Below, in pieces: positions 20,450 through 28,460 of a stretch of DNA of 64,000 nucleotides. Below the pieces are notes generated by a model, which was given only the letters and a program-made list of their open reading frames with translations, was not told the origin of the DNA and ran no database searches. The position numbers and the translations under genes were made by a program. The stretch's first letter is position 1, and every line of letters starts with the position of its first letter. Origin of the DNA: Leptospira licerasiae serovar Varillal str. VAR 010 (lineage in GTDB: Bacteria > Spirochaetota > Leptospiria > Leptospirales > Leptospiraceae); NCBI RefSeq assembly GCF_000244755.1, contig NZ_AHOO02000005.1:1054001-1118000 (forward strand). The letters run 5' to 3'.

Positions 20450-20803
20450 ATGAAAGGCATGGAAGACAATCTCCAAGACTTGCCTAAAATCAGGACCAGA
20501 TTCAGAGGGACTGTGGAATCTATTTCAACCGACCCGAATCCGGAAAAAGCAAGGATCTTGATCAAAGACATAAAACTGTTGGTTTCCGGTAGAAAGGTGA
20601 TCTACGCTCAGGACTTTTATTATTCGTATCGTTTTAGAAAGCAAAATTTGAAACAGGGGGATCCTGTAGAATTCGACGCCAGGATTCGACCCGACAAAAG
20701 AGGAGTTTCCTCCGGAAAAATCCGATTAAATTATCCTACAAAAATTTATAAACAGGGCCCGGACCAAGCAGGCCTATTTCCGGAAGTACGCTCTAACATT
20801 TGA
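20450..20803 (+). CDS. Hypothetical protein, 117 residues
   Basis: I do not recognise the family. The protein is small, basic, and has a beta-rich pattern (RTRFRGTVESISTD, ARILIKDIKLLVSG, KQGDPVEFDARIRPDKRG) that looks like an OB-fold or cold-shock-like barrel; this is inference. The start is the ATG at 20450 or the in-frame ATG at 20459; neither has a clear ribosome site. It is divergent from the SPFH gene and 41 bases ahead of DedA, so the two may share a transcript. Confidence 0.55.
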   Translation: MKGMEDNLQDLPKIRTRFRGTVESISTDPNPEKARILIKDIKLLVSGRKVIYAQDFYYSYRFRKQNLKQGDPVEFDARIRPDKRGVSSGKIRLNYPTKIYKQGPDQAGLFPEVRSNI

Positions 20804-20844
20804 CTTCCCCGCCAGGCCCTTGAATCTGACTTTCGGAGCTGAAA

Positions 20845-21498
20845 TTGGAAACTATTAAATATCTTTTGGACTTCTTTTTGCATCTGGAAAATCATTTGGA
20901 TGCACTGATCATTGCTTATGGCACTTGGATCTATCTGATCCTATTTTTGATCATCTTTTGTGAAACCGGTCTTGTTGTAACTCCTATACTTCCCGGAGAT
21001 AGCTTGCTCTTTGCTTTGGGTGCATTTGCAGCCAGAGGAAGTTTGGATCTAGGGACATTGCTGATCCTTCTTATCATTGCCGCGATCTTAGGTGACACAG
21101 TTAATTATGCGATCGGTCATTTAGCAGGAGAACAGATACTCGCAAAGGAGAAGGTCCCATTCTTAAATAAAAAACATTTGGAAAAGGCTCACCGTTTTTA
21201 CGAGATATACGGCGGAAAAACAATCATCATAGCGAGATTTATTCCTATCGTTAGGACATTCGCTCCTTTCGTAGCAGGGATCGGGAGTATGACTTATACT
21301 AAATTCATTTTGTATAATATAGTCGGCGGGGTTATTTGGATCGCTATTTTCTTATTCGGCGGTTATAAGTTCGGGAATTTAGAGTTCGTTCAAAGGAACT
21401 TTAAGATAGTCATACTTGCGATCATAATCATCTCTGTAATGCCTGCAGTGATCGAATTCATAAGAGAAAGAAGAAAGGCGATCTCTCGCGAAAAGTAA
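20845..21498 (+). CDS. DedA-family membrane protein
   Basis: The protein has 217 residues. It has the DedA/VTT signature: [26 protein letters not shown], then [16 protein letters not shown], and [20 protein letters not shown] with the conserved Arg-Phe-x-Pro and Arg. The start is TTG at 20845 with GGAG upstream. DedA proteins are inner-membrane lipid (undecaprenyl-phosphate or phospholipid) flippases or transporters needed for membrane integrity and proton-motive force. Confidence 0.9.
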   Translation: METIKYLLDFFLHLENHLDALIIAYGTWIYLILFLIIFCETGLVVTPILPGDSLLFALGAFAARGSLDLGTLLILLIIAAILGDTVNYAIGHLAGEQILAKEKVPFLNKKHLEKAHRFYEIYGGKTIIIARFIPIVRTFAPFVAGIGSMTYTKFILYNIVGGVIWIAIFLFGGYKFGNLEFVQRNFKIVILAIIIISVMPAVIEFIRERRKAISREK

Positions 21499-21504
21499 TC
21501 TTCT

Positions 21505-22398
21505 TTATTGACTACAATCCTTGGTCTGATTTAGATTTTTGACCAAGGGTTTGTCCCTATAACGTTTGAATGGCGGAGGTTCCATGTCCCTTGCGATGTC
21601 CGAATCTCCTCCTTTTCCTCCCGGACTGATCCCTACTGGTCCGAAACTAGACGCTGGATAAAAACAAACCGGAAATTCCTTCGCTTCCTCTAATTTCTTG
21701 GATTTTTCATTCGTTTTGAAAACTCGGTCTTGTACCCGAACGTATAGAAGATCCGAATTTTCAGACCAACGGATCTTGAATTCGGGAGTTTCTTCCCATT
21801 TTGCTAAAGGGAACTCGAAATAAGATCTATCATAAGAAGAAGATTGTCCGTTTACGTCCGCGATAATCAGTATCGGAGATTCTATTCCCAAGTCTAATTT
21901 CAATTTTCCTAATATAATTGCGGCTTTTCCACCGTTAGGAGAAGGTACGAATTGAAAGATCGTTTGGTCTTCTTTTTGGAAACTTTTAGGTTCGAAGGAG
22001 CGAAATCCTTTCGGAGACCAGACTGCAGGAAAACGAATAGATCCACCGTATTCATCGTTTGTGCCTTGGATCCAAAATAGGCGATTGGTTGCTGAATGAA
22101 AGTAGACCGATCCAGGTAATGTCCAAGATCCTACTTCGTAAGAATAGATCGGCGGATCTCCGGAATCACTCCCGGTTCCAGATATTTCATAAATTCTGAA
22201 TTTAGTTCTGTAGTTCTTTTTGTGAGTGGTCCCGCTCAAAGGATTCCATGCGTCCTTCTCTTCGTAGATCACTTCGGTTTGGACTATGTTTTTGCCTGTT
22301 TCAGACCAGCCCCTTTCGACCGCTAGGCTTGCGGGTCTCCATTGGATCTGTGAGCAGTGGAATATAAAGAAGGGAAGTAAAGTAACTAAGATTTTCAT
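21505..22398 (-). CDS. Putative lipoprotein of unknown function, 297 residues
   Basis: A short signal peptide with the relaxed lipobox FIFHC (Cys15) suggests an outer-membrane or periplasmic lipoprotein. The rest has the beta-rich, aromatic-rich repeats of a propeller-like or TolB-like fold (KAAIILGKLKLDLGIESPIL, IYSYEVGSWTLPGSVYF). I do not recognise the family. The ATG at 22396-22398 has no ribosome site because an 8-bp perfect hairpin (22404-22431) ends five bases upstream. It lies directly downstream of the hydrolase gene on the same strand. Confidence 0.6.
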   Translation of the reverse strand: MKILVTLLPFFIFHCSQIQWRPASLAVERGWSETGKNIVQTEVIYEEKDAWNPLSGTTHKKNYRTKFRIYEISGTGSDSGDPPIYSYEVGSWTLPGSVYFHSATNRLFWIQGTNDEYGGSIRFPAVWSPKGFRSFEPKSFQKEDQTIFQFVPSPNGGKAAIILGKLKLDLGIESPILIIADVNGQSSSYDRSYFEFPLAKWEETPEFKIRWSENSDLLYVRVQDRVFKTNEKSKKLEEAKEFPVCFYPASSFGPVGISPGGKGGDSDIARDMEPPPFKRYRDKPLVKNLNQTKDCSQ

Positions 22399-22403
22399 AA
22401 ACG

Positions 22404-22431
22404 ATAGCGCGCCGGTTTTTCGACGCGCTAT
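22404..22431 (-). promoter_or_regulatory. Hairpin in the leader of the 21505-22398 lipoprotein gene
   Basis: Arms ATAGCGCG / CGCGCTAT with a 12-base loop. On the minus strand the hairpin lies between the hydrolase stop (22443) and the next ATG (22398), five bases from that ATG. A T run follows the stem only on the plus strand, so on the minus strand it is not a standard terminator. It may block or position the ribosome. Confidence 0.45.
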
Positions 22432-22442
22432 TTTGGATTGGA

Positions 22443-23261
22443 TTATCTCCAGCCTTCGTTTTTCAATTCACTGTGGTTCAAGTATAGTCCTGAGGATCCT
22501 ACGGAAGGAGCTCTCGTGTGACCTTGGAACTGAGTATAGGTTACGTTCGAGTTGAACGGCCAAATACCTTCGCTCTGAGTCAACGATGATTGGCAAACGC
22601 TTACTCCGCCCGACTTGTTGTAAGCACAGGAAGAATGGAAAGCGACTGCGTAATCGTCCTCGCCCGGAAGAATCAAGGAAGCACCAGCCATACCTTTATA
22701 ACCTGGTACTTGGTATACGGTGATACCTGCAGTGTTGTTGTGGTTGTAAGCGCCACGAGCAGTTCCAACGATCAGGGATTTATCCATTGCGTTACCGCCG
22801 AATCCGAATGTAATACCATTCAGAGCGGAAGCAAGCTCGGATCCGCCGGAAGCAGAAGCTAAAGCTGTAACTTTAGTTAAGTTATAACCTTTGCTAGATG
22901 CAGTGGCTCCCAGATTAGACAACCAATACTCAATCGCATAACAACCCGCGCTATGACATACGATCTTGCAGGAGTTTGTGCCCTTGCAATATGTATTCAA
23001 GCCCGTAGTGACATTGGTTTGCGCTCTTGCCGTTCCATAAGTTCTTGGGTCAGTAGTTCCGTCGTAACCAACGAAAATTTTAGCTCCGGACACTGAGTTC
23101 GGTGCGCTTCCCCAATAGTTATTCACGTCAGTAGTTCCCACTCCGTTGTGATTGCTGTCAGATTTTCCGTGAATGAAAACCGTATAGGTTTGCGCAGAAA
23201 GCGAACCAGCAAACAACGATGCGAAAACACATCCCAATACCATACTTTTCCAATTTTTCAT
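22443..23261 (-). CDS. Secreted alpha/beta-hydrolase-like protein
   Basis: The protein has 272 residues from the ATG at 23259-23261 (MKNWKSMVLG); an open extension to 23375 is not preferred because the signal peptide starts here (SMVLGCVFASLFAGSLSAQ). The mature part begins TYTVFIHGKSDSNHNG, a core strand with the oxyanion HG. It has CHSAGCYAIEYW, in which the Ser lies in a CHSAG variant of the nucleophile elbow. There are several Cys residues (NTYCKGTNSCKIVCHSAGC), which fit disulfides in an exported enzyme. The substrate is unknown (lipase or esterase type). It is probably co-transcribed with the lipoprotein downstream. Confidence 0.7.
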   Translation of the reverse strand: MKNWKSMVLGCVFASLFAGSLSAQTYTVFIHGKSDSNHNGVGTTDVNNYWGSAPNSVSGAKIFVGYDGTTDPRTYGTARAQTNVTTGLNTYCKGTNSCKIVCHSAGCYAIEYWLSNLGATASSKGYNLTKVTALASASGGSELASALNGITFGFGGNAMDKSLIVGTARGAYNHNNTAGITVYQVPGYKGMAGASLILPGEDDYAVAFHSSCAYNKSGGVSVCQSSLTQSEGIWPFNSNVTYTQFQGHTRAPSVGSSGLYLNHSELKNEGWR

Positions 23262-23681
23262 CTTCTCTATTCTCCGATCTTTTGGGAAAACCAAAACCAT
23301 AGCTTTTGATTTTCCCGGTCTACAAGTATGGGCTAAGTGGTCTCTTACGTCAAGTGATTGGGCTTTTTTTAACATAACGGGTTGAATGTAAAAACGAATG
23401 TAATCGCAAGAACGTATTACTAAATTATAATATATAACGAATGCTACAATACCGTGCAGTGTTAGTTACAATTTATTTCCAAACAATTGTTACGACGATT
23501 TGTAAGCGAGATATAAGAAGATTGGCAAACCAAACAATAAGATCTAAAAGAATCCGTTCTAATAAAACTAGTCCAAAAGGGCTATCCTGTTCCTCCTTTA
23601 AAGATCCTTAAAATAAAGGTTGAGAAAGGCTTCGCTATTTCATATACAGGTGAGCCTGTACTGGGCATTGAAAAATTAGAG
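23262..23681. other. 420-base divergent intergenic region
   Basis: AT-rich gap between the secreted hydrolase (minus) and the 401-residue membrane-anchored protein (plus). It contains the promoter-like pair at 23620-23648 near its right end. I see no RNA gene, inverted repeat of note, or other ORF with coding character. Confidence 0.5.
23620..23648 (+). promoter_or_regulatory. Sigma-70-type promoter for the 23682-24887 gene
   Basis: TTGAGA (23620-23625), a 17-base spacer and TATACA (23643-23648) match the housekeeping consensus. The start codon is 34 bases downstream of the -10 box. Confidence 0.6.
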
Positions 23682-24887
23682 ATGAGTCAAAAAAAAATTT
23701 TTATCTACCTTGGCCTCGCGATTGCGGCCGCTTTGGTTTTCTATCTATTAAGGGATGAAGCTGAAGAAAACGGTTGGTTCCTATCAGAAGAGGAGAAAAA
23801 GGCAAAAGCAGAGTGGATGGCGAAAGGAAGTCCGCCAGGCGGTGGTACTGCCGCAGACAATCCCAACTTTTTAGAAAGTTTGGACGAATCCATTCCTCCC
23901 GAAAAAATCCTGAAAGATTATTTAGAATGGTCGGAGTATCCGCCTAACTCAAGACCTTTGACAAAGTATAATGAAGATCTAACAAATCCATATTTTATAC
24001 AAATTTCTCCGATTGTGATGGTGGATAAACCCGAGGATAAAAAACCAAACGGATATTCCTGCAAATTACAACCTTTACAATGGGCTGCAATAGGAGTTAA
24101 GGAACCTCTTCATATCACTTTGGAATGTTTTAATACGGGGAATTTTGAGAAAGTTCCATTAAATATCCGTAATGTTAAGCTTTGGAAAGAATTTGACGGC
24201 AACAAATTTGTGGCCTTACCTCCCGACGGGAACGACAAGGGAATAGACGGAGATGCTCATGCCAAAGACAATGTTTTTACGTTCGAATGGAGACCTACCT
24301 ACAAGGATTGGGGCGATATGTTCCTAGAAGTAGAATTCGAATATGCAAAGGAGAAGAAGCAGGGAAAAGTTCTTTCGTCCTTCTTTTCCTCTCCGTACCA
24401 ACCTGCAGAATGGAGCGGTTATTTTTTGGACGTTCCGAAAGACGGTTCTTTGAGCGTAAAGACCGGTGTGAACGTATTCAAGGCAGGGAACTATCATTTA
24501 GAAGCCAATCTTGTGAATGCTGGGAATGGGGATCCTATCGCTTGGGCTAGCTATGACGGTAAGTTGAGTGCAGGCAGACAAGAAGTGGAGTTCTTATTTT
24601 TCGGTAAATTAATCCGAGAGAGCGGATATGAAGGTCCTTACGCTTTAACCCAATTAAGAGGCCATAGGGTAAATCTCGCAGTAGATCCGGAATGGTTCGG
24701 TCAAGGGGAAGAGGGAATGAGAAAGATCCTGTCTGCAAAAACCACAGAGCCTGATAAAGAGTTAGTAGCCCCTTATAAGGAAAACTATACGACTAAAGAA
24801 TATAATCTGAATACATTCTCCTTAAAGGCGTATGAGTCTCAGGAAAAGGACCAGAAGGTCAAACAATTACAAGACCTAGCACGTTAG
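23682..24887 (+). CDS. Membrane-anchored protein of unknown function, 401 residues
   Basis: I do not recognise the family. A single N-terminal anchor (KIFIYLGLAIAAALVFYLL) is followed by a charged stalk and a large beta-rich domain. The segment from about residue 100 to 270 has Ig-like strands with spacing and Cys (NGYSCKLQPLQWAAIG, HITLECFNTG). It has an internal pattern of 'FSWRPTYKDWGDMF' and 'VEFLFFGKLI' resembling carbohydrate- or protein-binding sandwiches. No catalytic motif is visible. A single-gene unit with its own promoter. Confidence 0.65.
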   Translation: MSQKKIFIYLGLAIAAALVFYLLRDEAEENGWFLSEEEKKAKAEWMAKGSPPGGGTAADNPNFLESLDESIPPEKILKDYLEWSEYPPNSRPLTKYNEDLTNPYFIQISPIVMVDKPEDKKPNGYSCKLQPLQWAAIGVKEPLHITLECFNTGNFEKVPLNIRNVKLWKEFDGNKFVALPPDGNDKGIDGDAHAKDNVFTFEWRPTYKDWGDMFLEVEFEYAKEKKQGKVLSSFFSSPYQPAEWSGYFLDVPKDGSLSVKTGVNVFKAGNYHLEANLVNAGNGDPIAWASYDGKLSAGRQEVEFLFFGKLIRESGYEGPYALTQLRGHRVNLAVDPEWFGQGEEGMRKILSAKTTEPDKELVAPYKENYTTKEYNLNTFSLKAYESQEKDQKVKQLQDLAR

Positions 24888-25022
24888 ACTGAATATAGAA
24901 GTTGGGAAGTTTAGTCGGGTGATCGTTTCGGCTCACTTGGAGGTATGGGTGAATGTTCGCCGATATATTTTCGATATTGCTAAATTTGATTTTTTCTTCT
25001 ATTATAAGAAAAGGATAATATC

Positions 25023-25586
25023 ATGAGAAAATTAATAATGTGGAATGTAGTTACCCTAGATGGATACTTTGAGGGTGAGAAGAATTGGGACTTGAGCTTT
25101 CATGGACTTGTTTGGGGAAAAGAGCTTGAAGAATTAAGCCTCACTCAATTGAAGTCAGCGGATATGCTTGTGTTCGGTGCGACAACATACAAAGGTATGG
25201 CAGATTACTGGACAAATGCGGAAGGTGGTGACGAAGGGGAAGTCGCCAAATTTATGAACGGGCTTCAAAAAATCGCCTGTTCCTCTTCTCTCAACACTGC
25301 CGACTGGAACAACACGATCATTGTAAAGGATGCTGTAGCCGAAATTCCTAAATTGAAACAGCAAGGTAACGGGGATATGTACGTATTCGGTAGCGGTAAC
25401 CTTTCCGAATCTTTAATGAAGGCCGGGTTATTTGATGAAATTCGCCTATGTATTGCGCCGGTATTCTTAGGGAAGGGGAGGCTTTTGTTCAACCAAGGGA
25501 TACCTCATAAAAAACTCAAATTGATTGAGGCTCGCCCGCTTGCAACCGGCGGCATTCTAGTTTGTTATACCCCCGAATCTGAATAA
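25023..25586 (+). CDS. RibD C-terminal/dihydrofolate reductase-like protein
   Basis: The protein has 187 residues, the size of the stand-alone RibD_C reductases (YwjB/YyaP type). It has the family pattern LIMWNVVTLDGYFEG near the start, LVFGATTYKGMADYW, and the NADPH-binding GDMYVFGSGNLSESLMKAGL followed by DEIRLCIAPVFLGKGRLLF. The true substrate is unknown; such proteins are NADPH-dependent reductases but are not DHFR proper. AAGGATAATATC precedes the ATG. It opens the accessory block of small stress/detoxification genes. Confidence 0.85.
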   Translation: MRKLIMWNVVTLDGYFEGEKNWDLSFHGLVWGKELEELSLTQLKSADMLVFGATTYKGMADYWTNAEGGDEGEVAKFMNGLQKIACSSSLNTADWNNTIIVKDAVAEIPKLKQQGNGDMYVFGSGNLSESLMKAGLFDEIRLCIAPVFLGKGRLLFNQGIPHKKLKLIEARPLATGGILVCYTPESE

Positions 25587-25664
25587 GGGCTAAAACGATA
25601 CCTAAACAATCCCGAATCCAGAGACTATAGTCAACGTAAGTATATCTTGATGATACAAAAAGGA

Positions 25665-25702
25665 TTGACATTTTTTCATTATATAACTATATGATTATAT
25701 AA
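25665..25702 (+). promoter_or_regulatory. Promoter with duplicated 8-bp palindrome, candidate ArsR operator
   Basis: TTGACA (25665-25670) and a -10-like TATATG (25688-25693) stand 17 bases apart. The self-complementary octamer TTATATAA occurs twice, at 25679-25686 and 25695-25702, 16 bases start to start, covering the -10 region. The start codon of the ArsR-type gene is 11 bases past the second octamer. This layout fits self-repression by the encoded dimer. Confidence 0.55.
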
Positions 25703-25712
25703 GTAATTGGCT

Positions 25713-26051
25713 ATGCAAACTCTCGATTCTACCTTTGCAGCACTTTCCGACCCTACTCGCCGCGCGATACTTATGCGTCTCGCGAAAGGCGATTTAACGG
25801 TTATGGAGCTGGCTAAGCCCTTCAAAATGAGCCAGCCGGCCATCTCGAGGCACCTCAAGGTTCTGGAGGAAGCCGGTCTTATCTCGACCACAATCCGCGC
25901 GCAAGAGCGTCCACGCAGACTTAAAACTGCGCCACTCAAAGAGGCTACGGATTGGATCGAAAAATACCGGCAGATGTGGGAGAAGCGCTATCAATCTCTT
26001 GATGGGCTACTCGAAGAATTGCAAACCATGCAAACAAAAGGAGATGAATAG
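25713..26051 (+). CDS. ArsR-family winged-helix transcriptional regulator, copy 1
   Basis: The protein has 112 residues from the ATG at 25713; a TTG lies two codons upstream in frame. It has the ArsR core SDPTRRAILMRLAKGDLTVMELAKPF and the recognition helix region KMSQPAISRHLKVLEEAGLIS. No metal-binding CxC motif of ArsR/SmtB is present, so it is a metal-independent type (SdpR/YdeI-like), often paired with SRPBCC proteins. It is followed by an SRPBCC gene after 2 bases. CGC and CGT arginine codons are frequent, unlike the surrounding genes. Confidence 0.9.
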   Translation: MQTLDSTFAALSDPTRRAILMRLAKGDLTVMELAKPFKMSQPAISRHLKVLEEAGLISTTIRAQERPRRLKTAPLKEATDWIEKYRQMWEKRYQSLDGLLEELQTMQTKGDE

Positions 26052-26053
26052 AA

Positions 26054-26566
26054 ATGAAAGCAGATCTAAAAGAATTGAAGGTAGAACTTCGAGGCGAAAC
26101 GGAAGTTGTTGGCACACGTTACTTTGCCGCACCGCGTAAATTGGTATTCGATTGTTTTACTAAGCCTGAGCTAATACTTCGTTGGCTAACTGGCCCTGAA
26201 GGCTGGACGCTTGAAACTTGTGAGAACGACCTTAAGGTTGGCGGCAAATACCTGTATGTCTTTGCAGATGCAAAGGGAACTAAAATGGGTATTTATGGAA
26301 AATTTACAGAGGTAGTTATATCTGAGAAGTTTGCAAATACAGAGAATTATGCTACTGACATGTCTGCGTTTGATCCGAATGGCCCGGAAAATCCGGAGGC
26401 TACCGTAGAGTCTCGCACCTTTACAACGGAAGGTGATTTAACTCTTATGACTCACGTAATAAAATATGCATCTGCCGAAATTCGTGAGATGGAGCTAGGC
26501 GCGATGGAGGGCTGGGTGCCACTTTGCCAAGCGCTTGATAAATTATTATTGGAGCTTGCAGGATAA
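26054..26566 (+). CDS. SRPBCC (AHSA1-like) domain protein, copy 1
   Basis: The protein has 170 residues with the Activator-of-Hsp90-homology/SRPBCC fold: a lipid-pocket START-like domain. It has VGTRYFAAPRKLVFDCFTKPELILRWL and the later KVGGKYLYVFADAKGTKMGIYGKF. GGAGATGAATAGAA precedes the ATG; it is translationally coupled to the ArsR gene. Such proteins bind small hydrophobic ligands and often occur with ArsR regulators. The ligand is unknown. Confidence 0.85.
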   Translation: MKADLKELKVELRGETEVVGTRYFAAPRKLVFDCFTKPELILRWLTGPEGWTLETCENDLKVGGKYLYVFADAKGTKMGIYGKFTEVVISEKFANTENYATDMSAFDPNGPENPEATVESRTFTTEGDLTLMTHVIKYASAEIREMELGAMEGWVPLCQALDKLLLELAG

Positions 26567-26586
26567 TCTGAAACATTATGTGGAGA

Positions 26587-26615
26587 TTGCGCATGGGCGC
26601 TTGTTCGCCCATGCA
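26587..26615. repeat. Hairpin repeat, full copy (GCATGGGCG / CGCCCATGC)
   Basis: A 9-bp perfect inverted repeat with a 6-base loop at 26591-26614, flanked by TTGCGC on the left. The TTGCGC and GTTCGCCCATGCA segments recur at 28877-28895, where the 10 bases between them are missing. It lies between convergent genes and may terminate transcription, but no T run follows on either strand. Confidence 0.5.
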
Positions 26616-26672
26616 GCGGGTCCAAGGAGTTGACTAAATGTTACCTTCTGCAATTCAGAATGTAACGATCCG

Positions 26673-27029
26673 TTACACAGATCCGCGTAATATTTTTTCC
26701 ATTGCCTTTCCTTTCGCCAGTTCGTCGATCAACTTATCTAGGTAACGGATTTTCTGCATAAGTTTATCTTCAACTTCTTCTACACGAATACCGCAGACTA
26801 CACCTTTGATCAGAGAAACATTTTCGTTAAGATGAGGTGCTTGGTCGAAAAATTCTTCGAAATTCACTTCATTCTTAAGTTGTTTTTGAAAACTTTTAGA
26901 ATCGTATCCGGTGAGCCAAAAAATGATTTTATCTACTTCTGCTTTTGTTCTCCCTTTTCTTTCTGCCTTTTGAACATACATAGGATAAACACTTGCAAAG
27001 GATGTGGTAAAGATTCTATGTTTTTCCAT
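26673..27029 (-). CDS. DUF2200 family protein
   Basis: The protein has 118 residues. The N-terminus [26 protein letters not shown] and [15 protein letters not shown] are typical of the DUF2200 family (PF09966), whose function is unknown. It is small, soluble and alpha-helical. It lies 48 bases downstream of the VOC gene on the same strand, and the two form a minus-strand pair divergent from the ArsR operon. Confidence 0.8.
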   Translation of the reverse strand: MEKHRIFTTSFASVYPMYVQKAERKGRTKAEVDKIIFWLTGYDSKSFQKQLKNEVNFEEFFDQAPHLNENVSLIKGVVCGIRVEEVEDKLMQKIRYLDKLIDELAKGKAMEKILRGSV

Positions 27030-27077
27030 CTGATAGACCTTATTGATTGTGATTAATTTTGTTTAATGATAACGGTT

Positions 27078-27518
27078 TTATTTGAGTTCTTCGGCTAGTG
27101 CGATGATAAATCCTTCAGGTGTACGCAAGTAGCATAAAAGGTAGCTATCCTCATACTGCTCCAGCTTGCCTACAAGTTTGACCCCGTGTTTTTCGAGCCG
27201 GGTAACCGTATCTTTAATATCTTCGACAGCAAACATTACGCGAAGGTAACCTAAGGTATTTGCGGGAGCATTTTTCGGCTCTCGGCTTACCGGGGTAGGT
27301 CTGATAAACTTAGACAATTCCAAACGACTATGTCCGTCAGGCGTTCTCATCATAGCCATGTCGACTTGCATACCTTCGAGGCCTACAACGTGGTCCGCCC
27401 AAGAACCTTCGACTCGCATTTGTCCTTCTAACTCTAAGCCAAGTTCTTTAAATAAAGCAATCGTGGCCTCGAGATCTTCGACGACGATACCAACATTGTC
27501 CATTCGTTTCACTGTCAT
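27078..27518 (-). CDS. VOC-family (glyoxalase/bleomycin resistance-like) protein
   Basis: The protein has 146 residues from the ATG at 27516-27518, which has GGAGGACC upstream; the frame stays open to 27641 but the VOC fold begins here. It has DNVGIVVEDLEATIALFKELGL, VDMAMMRTPDGHSRLELS and, in the second half, VMFAVEDIKDTVTRLEKHG, TPEGFIIALAEEL. His and Glu at these positions could bind metal. The substrate is unknown. It is divergent from ArsR copy 2. Confidence 0.85.
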   Translation of the reverse strand: MTVKRMDNVGIVVEDLEATIALFKELGLELEGQMRVEGSWADHVVGLEGMQVDMAMMRTPDGHSRLELSKFIRPTPVSREPKNAPANTLGYLRVMFAVEDIKDTVTRLEKHGVKLVGKLEQYEDSYLLCYLRTPEGFIIALAEELK

Positions 27519-27616
27519 TTTTTCCGGTCCTCCGTTTGGCAGTATAACTTCCACTTTTGATCGGTTGGTCGACTGATTTATCCAACTATTTGTAGGTAAT
27601 TTTCCGGGGATTCTGC

Positions 27617-27646
27617 TTGACATGCAGGTATTTACCTGCATATTAT
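27617..27646 (+). promoter_or_regulatory. Promoter with perfect inverted repeat filling its spacer, candidate ArsR operator
   Basis: TTGACA (27617-27622) and TATTAT (27641-27646) are separated by 18 bases. The inverted repeat ATGCAGGTA-TT-TACCTGCAT (27622-27641) overlaps the end of the -35 box and the first base of the -10 box. A dimer bound there would exclude RNA polymerase. The start codon of ArsR copy 2 is 19 bases past the -10 box. Confidence 0.75.
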
Positions 27647-27664
27647 TTTTCTGAATCGTAACGA

Positions 27665-27988
27665 ATGGATGCTGATAATGTTTTTAAAGCCTTGGGAGAT
27701 CCAACACGCAGAAAGCTGCTGGACCTTCTTTATGAGAAAAATGGCCAAACTTTGGGCCAGCTTTGTGAGCACTTGGAGATGACCAGGCAATCTGCTACTC
27801 AGCATATCGGGATTCTTGAGGCGGCCAATCTGATAAGCACGGTTTGGCGTGGACGGGAGAAGTTACATTTCATCAACCCGGTGCCGCTGCATGAGGTTTA
27901 TGAACGATGGGTCCGAAAATTCGAACACCAGAGGCTTAGCCTGCTGCATGACCTGAAGAAGGAACTTGAAGGAGAGAAAAATGAGTAA
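27665..27988 (+). CDS. ArsR-family winged-helix transcriptional regulator, copy 2
   Basis: The protein has 107 residues: VFKALGDPTRRKLLDLLYEKNG, then TLGQLCEHLEMTRQSATQHIGILEAANLIS, then the wing WRGREKLHFINPVPLHEVYERWV. No metal-ligand motif is present. The last 8 bases overlap the start of the SRPBCC gene, and GFA follows with a 4-base overlap, so the three are one operon under the palindromic promoter. It is most likely a self-repressor of this operon. Confidence 0.9.
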   Translation: MDADNVFKALGDPTRRKLLDLLYEKNGQTLGQLCEHLEMTRQSATQHIGILEAANLISTVWRGREKLHFINPVPLHEVYERWVRKFEHQRLSLLHDLKKELEGEKNE

Positions 27989-28460
27989 AGAGAAAACGAG
28001 CTTTGTTTACGTGACCTATATCCGCTCAACACCGGAGAAAGTTTTCGAGGCAATCATGAAACCGGAGATCACCTGCCTTTATTGGGGTCATGAAAATATT
28101 TCCGATTGGAAGCCAGAATCAACCTGGGAACATGTGCGTGCCAACGATCGCACAGTCAATATAGTAGGTAAGGTTGTAGAAGTGATTCCACCTACTCGTC
28201 TTGTAATTACTTGGACGAGTCCTTCCCAGGCGAATGATCCGGAAAGCTACAGTCGTGTGACCTTTAACGTAGAAGAATACGATAATATGGTTAGATTAAC
28301 AGTTACTCATGATGAACTCGAGGCAGGTAGCGGAATGGCAAAAGGTATCCAGCAAGGTTGGCCGATCGTTCTTTCCAGTCTGAAATCGTTATTGGAAACA
28401 GGGCAGGGAATTGACGTATTTGCTAAGCCGAAGTCCGGTTCCAGCGGGATCCTTTCATGA
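27981..28460 (+). CDS. SRPBCC (AHSA1-like) domain protein, copy 2
   Basis: The protein has 159 residues from the ATG at 27981, which has GGAGAGAAAA upstream; a start five codons earlier is less likely. It has the SRPBCC pattern VYVTYIRSTPEKVFEAIMKPE, DWKPESTWEHVRAND, VTFNVEEYDNMVRLTVTHDEL and the C-terminal helix IQQGWPIVLSSLKSLLETG. It starts inside the ArsR gene and overlaps the GFA start (ATGA). It probably binds a small organic ligand. Confidence 0.85.
   Translation: MSKEKTSFVYVTYIRSTPEKVFEAIMKPEITCLYWGHENISDWKPESTWEHVRANDRTVNIVGKVVEVIPPTRLVITWTSPSQANDPESYSRVTFNVEEYDNMVRLTVTHDELEAGSGMAKGIQQGWPIVLSSLKSLLETGQGIDVFAKPKSGSSGILS

Noticed and set aside
26572..26642. Integron attC-like site near the hairpin after SRPBCC copy 1
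   Set aside because: The hairpin and weak AACATT/AATGTT ends looked suggestive, but no GTTRRRY or RYYYAAC core pair is present and there is no integrase in the window.
27519..27641. Longer VOC protein starting at 27641
   Set aside because: It would run through the palindromic promoter of the divergent operon; the ATG at 27518 has a GGAGG site and starts the fold.
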